Shown here in pieces: positions 57,572 through 64,000 of a stretch of 64,000 nucleotides of DNA. Source of the DNA: an uncultured Fibrobacter sp. (GTDB lineage Bacteria; Fibrobacterota; Fibrobacteria; Fibrobacterales; Fibrobacteraceae); the NCBI GenBank assembly GCA_934699585.1, contig CAKUWY010000008.1, forward strand, positions 78,602 through 142,601, given 5' to 3'. The notes beneath the pieces are model-generated. The model saw only the letters and a program-made list of their open reading frames with translations, searched no databases and was not told the DNA's origin. A program made the position numbers and the translations under genes. Position 1 is the stretch's first letter; each line of letters opens with the position of its first letter.

Positions 57572-60500
57572 TTACCTCGATATAAGCAATTTTTGTTTCT
57601 TTGTCCAAGTTTTCTTTTTGAACCCGTCCGAAGCCTCCACTTCGCTACGGACCACATAATGGTACAGCCCGTTGGCCAAGAGCCTTCCGTGATTGTCACG
57701 ACCATCCCAGCGGGTCATGCCCGAGACAGCATTTTTGATGACCTTCACCAGGCGGCCATTCTGGTTGTATATAAAGATGTTCACCATAGAATTGCGGTTC
57801 ACGGCCAGGTTCTTGAAATAGAAAGTCGTTCCCTTCTTGCCCATGGGGTTCGGCACGTTGAAAACATCCTGCAAGCCGGACTTCATTTCTTCGGTCAGTT
57901 CCAGATTCAAAGTCTTTGTCGCCACATTGCCCAAGACGTCCTGGGCACGGACCTTAAAAACGTATTTGCCCTCGGGGTAGTTTTCGGCATTGAACGTTTT
58001 ACGGACCACCACCTTCTTGGAAGTCTGCTCCAAGAATATCGAAGGATGATAAGGATTTTCCACCCCCACCACCTCAAAAGAAATTCCCTCATCGGGCTGC
58101 TCCCTGAAATCGATGGCAGTCGAATCCTCAATAGTCACCTGGAGACAAGCGGGGAATTGCATCTTGACCGTCTCCCCGTCTGCAAAGTAAGTAGCGACGC
58201 CGCCACTATAGCAGGTCTGTATCTTGATTGATGGCGGAACTTGGTCATTGATGGAATCGGCATACGACGAAACTCCGGAAACACGTATATTCTGCTTCAA
58301 AAAACGACCAACCGTTCTGTCGTTAGACGAATAAGCCCAGGCTGCCATCTGAGCAGCAGTATCTCCAAAAGAAAGCTTTCGCGGGGAGATAAATTCTGTC
58401 TGGAATTTGCCCCCCCTAACAGGAACTTTCAAGGAATAAATTAAAGCCCCATCGTACAAAACATCTACAGAATCCGGATGGGAATCCAACCCATTATAGA
58501 GTTTCTTGTTGCGTTTTCCCTCACGCAGGGATATGGCAATCTGTCCATCTTTCATACCGGACACGCTACCAGAAAGAACTACCTTGTCCAATGCCTGAAG
58601 CGTATCCATATCGGTATCAAAGAGGATCTTCATAGAGGCCTTTGGCATCTGAATGACAGGTTCTCCTATCAATACATATAGTTCGTTATTATAACGTTGA
58701 CGACTAAAGCCCGAAATCACGGAATTCTTTGCCTCACGAAAAGCATCCCCGATAAGAACCCCCTCCTTACCAAGTAAACGAATCAGAAAACCACGACCAA
58801 AATTCTCGTTGTATTCGGCAAAGGTTTCTCTTGTTGAGCCGACGGAAGCAATGGAGCCCACCCTCGATGCCAATACAAATTCTTCAGATAGGGAGCGCGC
58901 GTTTCCCTTGTCAAAGCGCCCAACAGTGCAAGAAAAAGAATTGAGGATGGTCAGACGTTTTTCATTGGAAAGTTTTGAGATGTAGTTTGGTTTCAGCAGG
59001 CCCTCAGATGCCCAATCCGTCATAGATCCATGACCGAAATAGGCCGTAATGAGCGACCCCTGGTTCATGATGTTGATAAAATCATCTACGGCGTCTTTCT
59101 TCTGCCCAGCGGCATCTGCGGGATAGTCCAACAGGTATATTTTTTTCAGATTCCATTGATGATTTTGCGCAACGGCCATACTGTCAAGCGATCTGGCAAG
59201 TGCCTCCTGCAATTTGGTATGTTCCGTATAATCCACATTGTAGCTGTTAAGGGCATCATCTGCGGCAAGCAACAATGTTGAACGCCATTCCGAATGGTCA
59301 AAAGCGCCAACCTTTTCGTAGGCCTTTACCTTCTCGATGTAGTCTGAAAGTTCCCGCACCGTCGATACCGGCAAGCGCCCTACAGCCACATCCAGGTCAT
59401 AATCCCCGTAAAGAATTCTTTCGCCCGGATCTAGGACTCCAAAGAAATCATCACTCACTACGGATTCATATTCATAGGGGGGCATAAAATTCTTGCCCAA
59501 CTGTGTGTTAATCCCGCGGTAATCATAATGACCTGCCCCGAGGAGCAAAACATATTTGAGTTTGCTGCATTTGGTCTTTGCGTAGGCGATGTAGTTGCGT
59601 ATGGCCACAGGAGAAGGTGCACCGCCCGTATATCTGGAATATACGTCTTCAACAGAGACAACCGTTGTAGCAATGGTCGTCACTGCAGATCCATCTGAAC
59701 GGAATTTGCCCAGGGTCACTGCACCATTCAAGAATTCCGAAGGCGATATAATCAGGTATTCCGTGCGGGAGTCTATGCGGGAAATATCCGCAAGCACACC
59801 CGATGGTTTTTGAGGAAAGCCTGAAATGTCGATAGATTTCTTATAAGCACTCTTTTTGTAAACAAGGTAACGCACATCATCTAAAGCCGCTACACTATCT
59901 TTTGCAGAACCGTTCTTTACCGGCAAAAGCCCAACCTGCCTGTAATTCAGGAACTTCATCACCTGCATATTTCCACCCACAGGAATTTGGATAATACCAG
60001 AAATGCGTCCTGGCAAGAGCCAGTCAGCAGAATCTATCGCAGGAGTCCACTGATAAGCAATCGTATAACCATCAAAACGGTCAAACTGATAATCGTTCGG
60101 TAGAAGGGTCAAGGAAAATGAGTTATCCGAATTTTTTAAACCAGGATTATCTAGCCTAAATGTATTGCCAGGCATCAGGATCGCCGCACTTCGTGGCATT
60201 TTTTTCCCATTTACCGTCATGGAAAAATGAATACCTTCCATACGTTGAGAATAAGGTTTACCAGAAAATTCAAAATCGGTTTTCTGATCCCCTTCCTTTT
60301 CGACCTCATCCTTCCATGTAGAACGGTATGGGAAAAAAGATACCCCCAGATATTCCTTGCCACCTGCAATACGACCAGGCAAATTCTTGACCTGTGGCAT
60401 AATCAAGTCTGAATTGGAATAGGTGCTAGAATCCAAACGACTATGCCATAGCCAAAACCATTCTCTGCCCGAAGAACCTTCCCAGTCCCCCATCCGACCA

Positions 60501-61120
60501 TAGTAAGTGTCCCGCAAAATGGCGTCTTTTTCGGCACGAACATAGCGCATCCACTGTACGGCTTTGCCTGTACCCGAAGGCTCTTTCAGCAAATTTCCCA
60601 GACGAAGTCCCTTACCCGATGATTTCCAACCCAACTGGAAAACCTGGTAAAAGGAAAAAGGCGAATGGGAATGAAAATAGTCCATTTTTCCCATTTCAAA
60701 AGTCGGATCTTCAAAATCGACGCGCTTCCAAATAGATGTACCGTAACCTACAAAAAACAGCGTATCGCCATCGTCAAATATACCGTTGCCGTTATTGTCC
60801 TTGACCTCAATAGGAATTTCAAAAGTCTGATCCGGCACAAGTTTAGCCATCGCAGGAACCTTGTCGCTTAAAGTGTCCGGGGACGCCGCATAAATACAGA
60901 GTCTATCGACCTGAATTCCGTCCAGGTCTCCCTGTTTTTTTATCTGGACCAAAGCCTTTTTGATGGAGGCAAAATCTACCGCATAGAGACCGTCTTCGCT
61001 GTAAGTGGTCACGTTCTTGTCGCCTACCGCAAACTGGGCGATAAAGGTCACAGAAGCGTAAGCCTGAGAAACCGCGAGACAACCCAAGGCAAGCAACAAT
61101 GTGGACCATTTCAAGCGCAT
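57572..61120 (-). CDS. porU: PorU-like C25 (gingipain-type) protease, type IX secretion sortase candidate
   Basis: A 1182-residue exported protein. The signal RLKWSTLLLALGCLAVSQAY is followed by a large beta region. The C25 domain (about 500-800) has KLKYVLLLGAGHYDYRG, YDLDVAVGRLPVSTVRELSD, the catalytic His697 in TAYFGHGSMTDWASEG and Cys731 in LNSFSCTVGRFDKG. The C-terminus (about 1090-1182) has an FlgD-type Ig domain: VFNVPNPMGKKGTTFYFKNL, then MTRWDGRDNHGRLLANGLYH. PorU removes the C-terminal signals of type IX substrates and anchors them at the surface. The FlgD-like end also suits a secreted T9SS substrate, so the sortase assignment is probable, not certain. Confidence 0.82.
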   Translation of the reverse strand: MRLKWSTLLLALGCLAVSQAYASVTFIAQFAVGDKNVTTYSEDGLYAVDFASIKKALVQIKKQGDLDGIQVDRLCIYAASPDTLSDKVPAMAKLVPDQTFEIPIEVKDNNGNGIFDDGDTLFFVGYGTSIWKRVDFEDPTFEMGKMDYFHSHSPFSFYQVFQLGWKSSGKGLRLGNLLKEPSGTGKAVQWMRYVRAEKDAILRDTYYGRMGDWEGSSGREWFWLWHSRLDSSTYSNSDLIMPQVKNLPGRIAGGKEYLGVSFFPYRSTWKDEVEKEGDQKTDFEFSGKPYSQRMEGIHFSMTVNGKKMPRSAAILMPGNTFRLDNPGLKNSDNSFSLTLLPNDYQFDRFDGYTIAYQWTPAIDSADWLLPGRISGIIQIPVGGNMQVMKFLNYRQVGLLPVKNGSAKDSVAALDDVRYLVYKKSAYKKSIDISGFPQKPSGVLADISRIDSRTEYLIISPSEFLNGAVTLGKFRSDGSAVTTIATTVVSVEDVYSRYTGGAPSPVAIRNYIAYAKTKCSKLKYVLLLGAGHYDYRGINTQLGKNFMPPYEYESVVSDDFFGVLDPGERILYGDYDLDVAVGRLPVSTVRELSDYIEKVKAYEKVGAFDHSEWRSTLLLAADDALNSYNVDYTEHTKLQEALARSLDSMAVAQNHQWNLKKIYLLDYPADAAGQKKDAVDDFINIMNQGSLITAYFGHGSMTDWASEGLLKPNYISKLSNEKRLTILNSFSCTVGRFDKGNARSLSEEFVLASRVGSIASVGSTRETFAEYNENFGRGFLIRLLGKEGVLIGDAFREAKNSVISGFSRQRYNNELYVLIGEPVIQMPKASMKILFDTDMDTLQALDKVVLSGSVSGMKDGQIAISLREGKRNKKLYNGLDSHPDSVDVLYDGALIYSLKVPVRGGKFQTEFISPRKLSFGDTAAQMAAWAYSSNDRTVGRFLKQNIRVSGVSSYADSINDQVPPSIKIQTCYSGGVATYFADGETVKMQFPACLQVTIEDSTAIDFREQPDEGISFEVVGVENPYHPSIFLEQTSKKVVVRKTFNAENYPEGKYVFKVRAQDVLGNVATKTLNLELTEEMKSGLQDVFNVPNPMGKKGTTFYFKNLAVNRNSMVNIFIYNQNGRLVKVIKNAVSGMTRWDGRDNHGRLLANGLYHYVVRSEVEASDGFKKKTWTKKQKLLISR

Positions 61121-61144
61121 ATTACTAAAATACAAAATAGACCA

Positions 61145-61996
61145 TTAGGGAGCAAAAATGTCCATTTCGAAGAATCCATTGCCGTTCACACGAAATTCCA
61201 CCGTCTCTCCCGTAGCTGCTTTCGTCTTAAATATCGTGACATATTCCGGAGGTATCCCCCTTGAAAGAATTGACTCCAGTTCATCGGGCTTGATAAAGGC
61301 AGAGTAATTCCAGGAATCCATATACCAATGCCAGGGCTGCCAGTTAAACAAGCCACGAACAGACTGAACAAAAGCTCGAAGCATCAACGCATACTCATAA
61401 CGGAAATAGTCCATGTAACTGCGGACCTCAGACCGTTTTTCTACAAACGTTTTCTTGGCAAAATCCCTATCAAAGCGAAGCGGAGTCTTGTCAGCCTTGT
61501 CATAAGTAAAACGAATCAGCTTTTCCGATAAGGCGATTTTTAGATTTGGCTTGTCCAAGTGCCGAAAGACCGTCGGAGATTCCTGCCGGTAGTCCCTAAG
61601 AAACACTCGCGGGTCCGGTTCCGGATTCAGCTTTAGTGGCTCAGGTTTGGCGTCCAGGGCAGAAAGTTCGTAGAACACAAGAACCTCCCCCGCCCCCTTC
61701 GAAAAAAGGATGGCCATCAGGGGCTTTTCCCGCTCAGAAATTACCCACACCATCTGGGGCTTCTGGGCGGTTTTCATAGAAGGTGCAACCACCGACATGA
61801 TAGAAGGGTCTTTTACGCCGGTGCTGTCCCATTCCATCCAGGTGCCAGTTCCTCCAACAGAATCCATAACAGCAAACAAACGGTCTCCGCTGAAGGGCGT
61901 CTTGGATTCCACCGCTCCCGAAATTTTGGCGGGAGCGGCGATGGCGCAGGCGCCAAAACACAGAAGCAAAAACAAGCACTTGCAGATACTACGCAT
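61145..61996 (-). CDS. Exported hypothetical protein in the PorU-like operon
   Basis: A 283-residue protein with a signal peptide (RSICKCLFLLLCFGACAIAA, cut near APAK). It has no recognised domain. Segments include RLFAVMDSVGGTGTWMEWDS, then MVWVISEREKPLMAILFSKG and GNGFFEMDIFAP. It lies 24 nt before the PorU-like gene and 15 nt after the lipoprotein gene at 62012, so it belongs to the same operon. A periplasmic role beside the secretion apparatus is inferred from position only. Confidence 0.58.
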   Translation of the reverse strand: MRSICKCLFLLLCFGACAIAAPAKISGAVESKTPFSGDRLFAVMDSVGGTGTWMEWDSTGVKDPSIMSVVAPSMKTAQKPQMVWVISEREKPLMAILFSKGAGEVLVFYELSALDAKPEPLKLNPEPDPRVFLRDYRQESPTVFRHLDKPNLKIALSEKLIRFTYDKADKTPLRFDRDFAKKTFVEKRSEVRSYMDYFRYEYALMLRAFVQSVRGLFNWQPWHWYMDSWNYSAFIKPDELESILSRGIPPEYVTIFKTKAATGETVEFRVNGNGFFEMDIFAP

Positions 61997-62011
61997 CGTG
62001 TATTCGTCTAA

Positions 62012-62746
62012 CTAAAAACCGATAGGCTCCAACAGGGAATCGTCCAGCCTGGAGTAGGTCATGTGGTATTCCTTCTCTATCCAGTAAAGGGCCAGCTTGC
62101 GGTTGGTCCAGTTCTTCTTGACTGCGATAGACTCGATTCCCTTGGTGATCAGAGGGAGCGTTGCCGGCAGGTCCAGTTTCCAGGTCTGGTCATCCCAGAC
62201 GAACAGCATAATGGGCACATCCGGACTTTTAGCAAGACCTATACTTCCACGGTCGTTTTTCACCTTCATAGGACCAAGTTGCAAACGCAAAAAGCGGTCC
62301 AGCATGCCACTCTTGCTGAGTAGCATAAAGAGCATGCGGTCATCTTCGGTTTCCCAGAGGTGCTCCCGCTCATAAAGGCGGTAAAGAATAATGGAATAGG
62401 CCTCATAAAACTGACAGGTGTCCAAAGCTTCTGCGTCGTAGCGGCGGGCATGGGTTTCAAGAGTATCCAGCCAGTATTCCGAAGTATCCGTCAAATAGCC
62501 GTACAGGACTTCGGCAGATGCCCCATTCCGAATACCGTCCAGAAAGTTCTGGAACATATTTTCAAGCAGGGCCTGCTTGTCTTGAACGCGTTCCTGGTAC
62601 AGAGCATTTTTCGCCTGGGCATTCTGGGGGGCATTTTGAAGGACACTTCCCTGGGATGCGTTGTCCGCAGAGCCCGCACAGGCGGTCAACAGCAAGGAAA
62701 CGACCATAGCGAGGGGCACAAGAATTTTATCTTTCAAGATATGCAT
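62012..62746 (-). CDS. Lipoprotein in the PorU-like operon
   Basis: A 244-residue lipoprotein. The signal MHILKDKILVPLAMVVSLLL ends LTAC with the lipid Cys at residue 23. The mature part is helical: LLENMFQNFLDGIRNGASAE, then ARRYDAEALDTCQFYEAYSI, and ends YHMTYSRLDDSLLEPIGF. No family is recognised. It is the first gene of the PorU-like unit. Its start lies only 18 nt from the divergent release-factor-like start, so the promoter must overlap coding sequence. Confidence 0.62.
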   Translation of the reverse strand: MHILKDKILVPLAMVVSLLLTACAGSADNASQGSVLQNAPQNAQAKNALYQERVQDKQALLENMFQNFLDGIRNGASAEVLYGYLTDTSEYWLDTLETHARRYDAEALDTCQFYEAYSIILYRLYEREHLWETEDDRMLFMLLSKSGMLDRFLRLQLGPMKVKNDRGSIGLAKSPDVPIMLFVWDDQTWKLDLPATLPLITKGIESIAVKKNWTNRKLALYWIEKEYHMTYSRLDDSLLEPIGF

Positions 62747-62764
62747 CGCGATACCTACTTAAAA

Positions 62765-63220
62765 ATGAGTCTGGACCAACTGCTAGGCGCCTGTACCCTG
62801 AAAGGTTTCCAGGGGTCCGGTCCCGGCGGGCAACACAGGAACAAGACCAACACCGGAGTGCAGCTGACCTTACGGGAATATAATTTAGAAATCAAATCCT
62901 CCGAAGGGAGATCCGCCAAGGAAAATAAGGTCCACGCTCTGCACCGTCTGCAAATGGCTCTTGCCCTCAGGGTTCGGGAAACGCCAGAAAACCCAGAAAT
63001 CCCCTTTCCCGGAAGCAACGGACATATCCAGCCAAGCAACCCGCTCTTTCCATTGTTCGTGGCCCACGTCTTTGACCGCATGGCCCAAAAAAACGGAGAC
63101 ACCAAAGAGGCTGCAAAAGCTTTTGGACTCAGCCCCAGCGCCTTGGTTAAAATTTTAAGGCAAAGCAAGCCCTGTGCTGAAAAATTACAAAGTTGTAGAA
63201 GAAAAGATCAACCTGATTAA
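62765..63220 (+). CDS. Peptide chain release factor-like (RF-1 domain, GGQ) protein
   Basis: A 151-residue protein. The GGQ catalytic loop is in KGFQGSGPGGQHRNKTNTGV (residues 13-32), as in release factors and ribosome-rescue hydrolases. The basic NKTNTGVQLTLREYNLEI strand follows. It lacks the codon-recognition domains of RF1/RF2 and has no long basic tail like ArfB. The C-terminus instead has KNGDTKEAAKAFGLSPSALV, then KILRQSKP, a small helical domain found in PCRF-like proteins. It probably releases peptides from stalled ribosomes. ATG 62765 is used; ATG 62741 adds MHRDTYLK. Confidence 0.78.
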   Translation: MSLDQLLGACTLKGFQGSGPGGQHRNKTNTGVQLTLREYNLEIKSSEGRSAKENKVHALHRLQMALALRVRETPENPEIPFPGSNGHIQPSNPLFPLFVAHVFDRMAQKNGDTKEAAKAFGLSPSALVKILRQSKPCAEKLQSCRRKDQPD

Positions 63221-63237
63221 CAAGATTGTTTTTCAGT

Positions 63238-63280
63238 AGCAAAACACCCCGCCACTCGTCGTGACAGGGTGCTTTTGCAA
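63238..63280 (+). terminator. Probable terminator of the release-factor-like gene
   Basis: CACCC-CGCCACTCGTCGTGACA-GGGTG has an interrupted stem (CACCC/GGGTG and CAC/GTG) followed by CTTTTGC. The flanking GCAAAA/TTTTGC extends it in both directions, so it may also act on the minus strand. Confidence 0.5.
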
Positions 63281-63360
63281 GTTTGTCATTGTGGCACTGA
63301 AGGTGCTTATGCAAGAATTGCTCACATCTCAGGTTGACTTATAGCATCAAATTAGAGATT

Positions 63361-63699
63361 TTAAGGGCTTTTAGCTCCAGGCATGAACATATCGAAATCC
63401 CGCTGGATTAGTTCGCCCGTGGAGTTGTAAATGTTTTCGCCGAGATAATAATCGCAGACAGTCTCGCGCATACGGGTGAATTCCTTGAGACTGTGCTTGC
63501 CCCGTTGAGCGTCTATAGTTAAATCAATCAGCTCCAGAGCCCTGAAAACCGCACGTTCAACCTGGTTCTGGTTGCCCTTAGATTTCCAGCGGTTCGCACG
63601 AGAAATCTCGCTGCCGATGTTCAACATCTGGAGCGCAAGCGGCATTTCTGCCCACCTGCCCGCGGCAAGTTCCTTATGTTGAATTTTGTCCTTATCCAT
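63361..63699 (-). CDS. Conserved small helical protein of unknown function
   Basis: A 112-residue soluble helical protein. MDKDKIQHKELAAGRWAEMP and LALQMLNIGSEISRANRWKS are followed by QVERAVFRALELIDLTIDAQ and LKEFTRMRETVCDYYLGENI, then a short acidic/aromatic tail. From memory, proteins with an LAAGRW...NIGSE...ALELLDLTI pattern are widespread in gut anaerobes, with no known function. The ATG at 63699 is chosen over 63756, which reads into the terminator. It lies just beyond the terminator of the ATPase gene and converges with the release-factor-like gene. Confidence 0.65.
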   Translation of the reverse strand: MDKDKIQHKELAAGRWAEMPLALQMLNIGSEISRANRWKSKGNQNQVERAVFRALELIDLTIDAQRGKHSLKEFTRMRETVCDYYLGENIYNSTGELIQRDFDMFMPGAKSP

Positions 63700-63720
63700 A
63701 GGTTTTCTCAAAGCAATTAT

Positions 63721-63747
63721 ACAAAAAATAACGGGGCATTGCCCCGC
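63721..63747 (-). terminator. Rho-independent terminator downstream of the ATPase subunit K gene
   Basis: Minus-strand CGGGGC-AAT-GCCCCG followed by TTATTTTTTG. It would end the ATPase transcript about 100 nt after its stop. Confidence 0.7.
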
Positions 63748-63766
63748 TATTTTCATTGTTTAGGAG

Positions 63767-63833
63767 ATCCTTCGACTTCGTTTCCTTCGGCGGTTCGGCA
63801 AGCTCACCGACCTTAGGAAACTTCGCTCAGGAT
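63767..63833. repeat. Palindromic intergenic repeat (GATCCTTCGACTTCG type)
   Basis: ATCC and GTTTCC at the left (63767-63785) pair with GGAAAC and GGAT at the right, around a centre with TTCGGCGGTTCGGCAAGC. The ATCC...GGAT ends resemble those of the palindrome in the aminotransferase gene at 26538. GATCCTTCGACTTCG-type words are dispersed repeats in many genomes. Confidence 0.6.
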
Positions 63834-63844
63834 AACACCTTATT

Positions 63845-64000
63845 TTACGATACCAGCATCATCGAGAACACCATGACGAACAGTGCGACGGTTTCGCCGA
63901 CGCCAAGCACCATCAGGTAGTTTACGAGGCCCTTGCCGGTTTCGCCGAGGGCGTTGCAGGCGTCCGCAGCGGACTTGCCCACATACCAGGCAGAAGCAGC
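63845..64000 (-). CDS. A/V-type ATP synthase subunit K (proteolipid), C-terminal part
   Basis: The last 51 residues of a membrane proteolipid cut by the window end. KSAADACNALGETGKGLVNY, then LMVLGVGETVALFVMVFSMM, ends LVS. GVGETVALFVMVF is the ion-binding helix of A/V-type ATPase K subunits, with the essential Glu. These form the rotor ring and couple proton or sodium flow to ATP hydrolysis or synthesis. The gene is probably part of an upstream ATPase operon off the right edge. Confidence 0.85.
   Translation of the reverse strand, partial: AASAWYVGKSAADACNALGETGKGLVNYLMVLGVGETVALFVMVFSMMLVS

Noticed and set aside
62360..62764. Upstream extension of the release-factor-like protein
   Set aside because: It is antisense to the lipoprotein gene. 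The GGQ protein normally begins close to the GGQ domain, and the extension is not family-like.

Overview
The window is from a member of the Fibrobacterota, most likely Fibrobacter sp. Supporting evidence: a TIGR02147-type protein (a family first defined as a Fibrobacter succinogenes paralogous family), many lipoproteins with LMAC/VGC/AGC lipoboxes and Ser- or Asp-rich tethers, a PorU-like C25 protease with an FlgD-type C-terminal domain as in type IX secretion, GTP-type PEP carboxykinase, glgC, and A/V-type ATPase subunit K. Many genes have promoter boxes of the form TAnnTTTG or TATATTnnGG, resembling the Bacteroidetes sigma factor consensus. No rRNA, tRNA, insertion sequence, prophage or CRISPR array was found. 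No gene-free stretch exceeds about 300 bases.

Layout. 1-6.6 kb: end of a carboxy(nor)spermidine dehydrogenase and speA (polyamines), thiD, then ddl-tsaB-rimI and an ElyC/SanA/YdcF-like protein. 6.7-20.7 kb: gapA, a large DUF3857/TPR/transglutaminase lipoprotein, a DUF4116 protein, a PAS/zinc protein, a TIGR02147 protein overlapping a LamG lipoprotein gene, purL, and a pair of small membrane-anchored proteins. 20.8-33.5 kb: a surface-polysaccharide locus with six glycosyltransferases, a Wzx flippase, a 3-amino-3,6-dideoxyhexose pathway (fused double FdtA-like ketoisomerase, GNAT-like protein, FdtB-like aminotransferase, hexapeptide acyltransferase) and a Wzi-like outer-membrane protein.

33.4-38.9 kb: a seven-gene leftward operon (91-aa protein, rsgA, membrane protein, barrel protein, nadD, DUF2914 membrane protein, RluA-type pseudouridine synthase). 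39.1-46.9 kb: UbiA prenyltransferase, outer-membrane protein, guaA, ruvX with a large SUMF1-like lipoprotein, and rplU-rpmA. 47.1-49.6 kb: two lipoproteins that share an almost identical N-terminus (Cys21 anchor, CLYG at 30-33), then a SPASM radical SAM enzyme. This resembles the predicted 'rSAM/lipoprotein' systems and is the most interesting gene system in the window. 49.8-57.6 kb: pckG, glgC, a lipoprotein, glyS, an M23/LysM peptidase. 56.7-62.7 kb: the PorU-like operon. 62.7-64 kb: a GGQ release-factor-like protein, a small conserved protein and the end of ATPase subunit K.

The most unusual non-coding feature is a dispersed family of mosaic intergenic elements. They combine repeated words (TATGAGG, CTAGGGG, TGTGTAA, AGACGAGAG) with their complements and chains of perfect small hairpins with 3-nt loops. 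Two related palindromic sequences sit in frame inside genes: a 102-bp element in rsgA bounded by perfect 11-bp inverted repeats, and a palindrome in the DegT aminotransferase gene.
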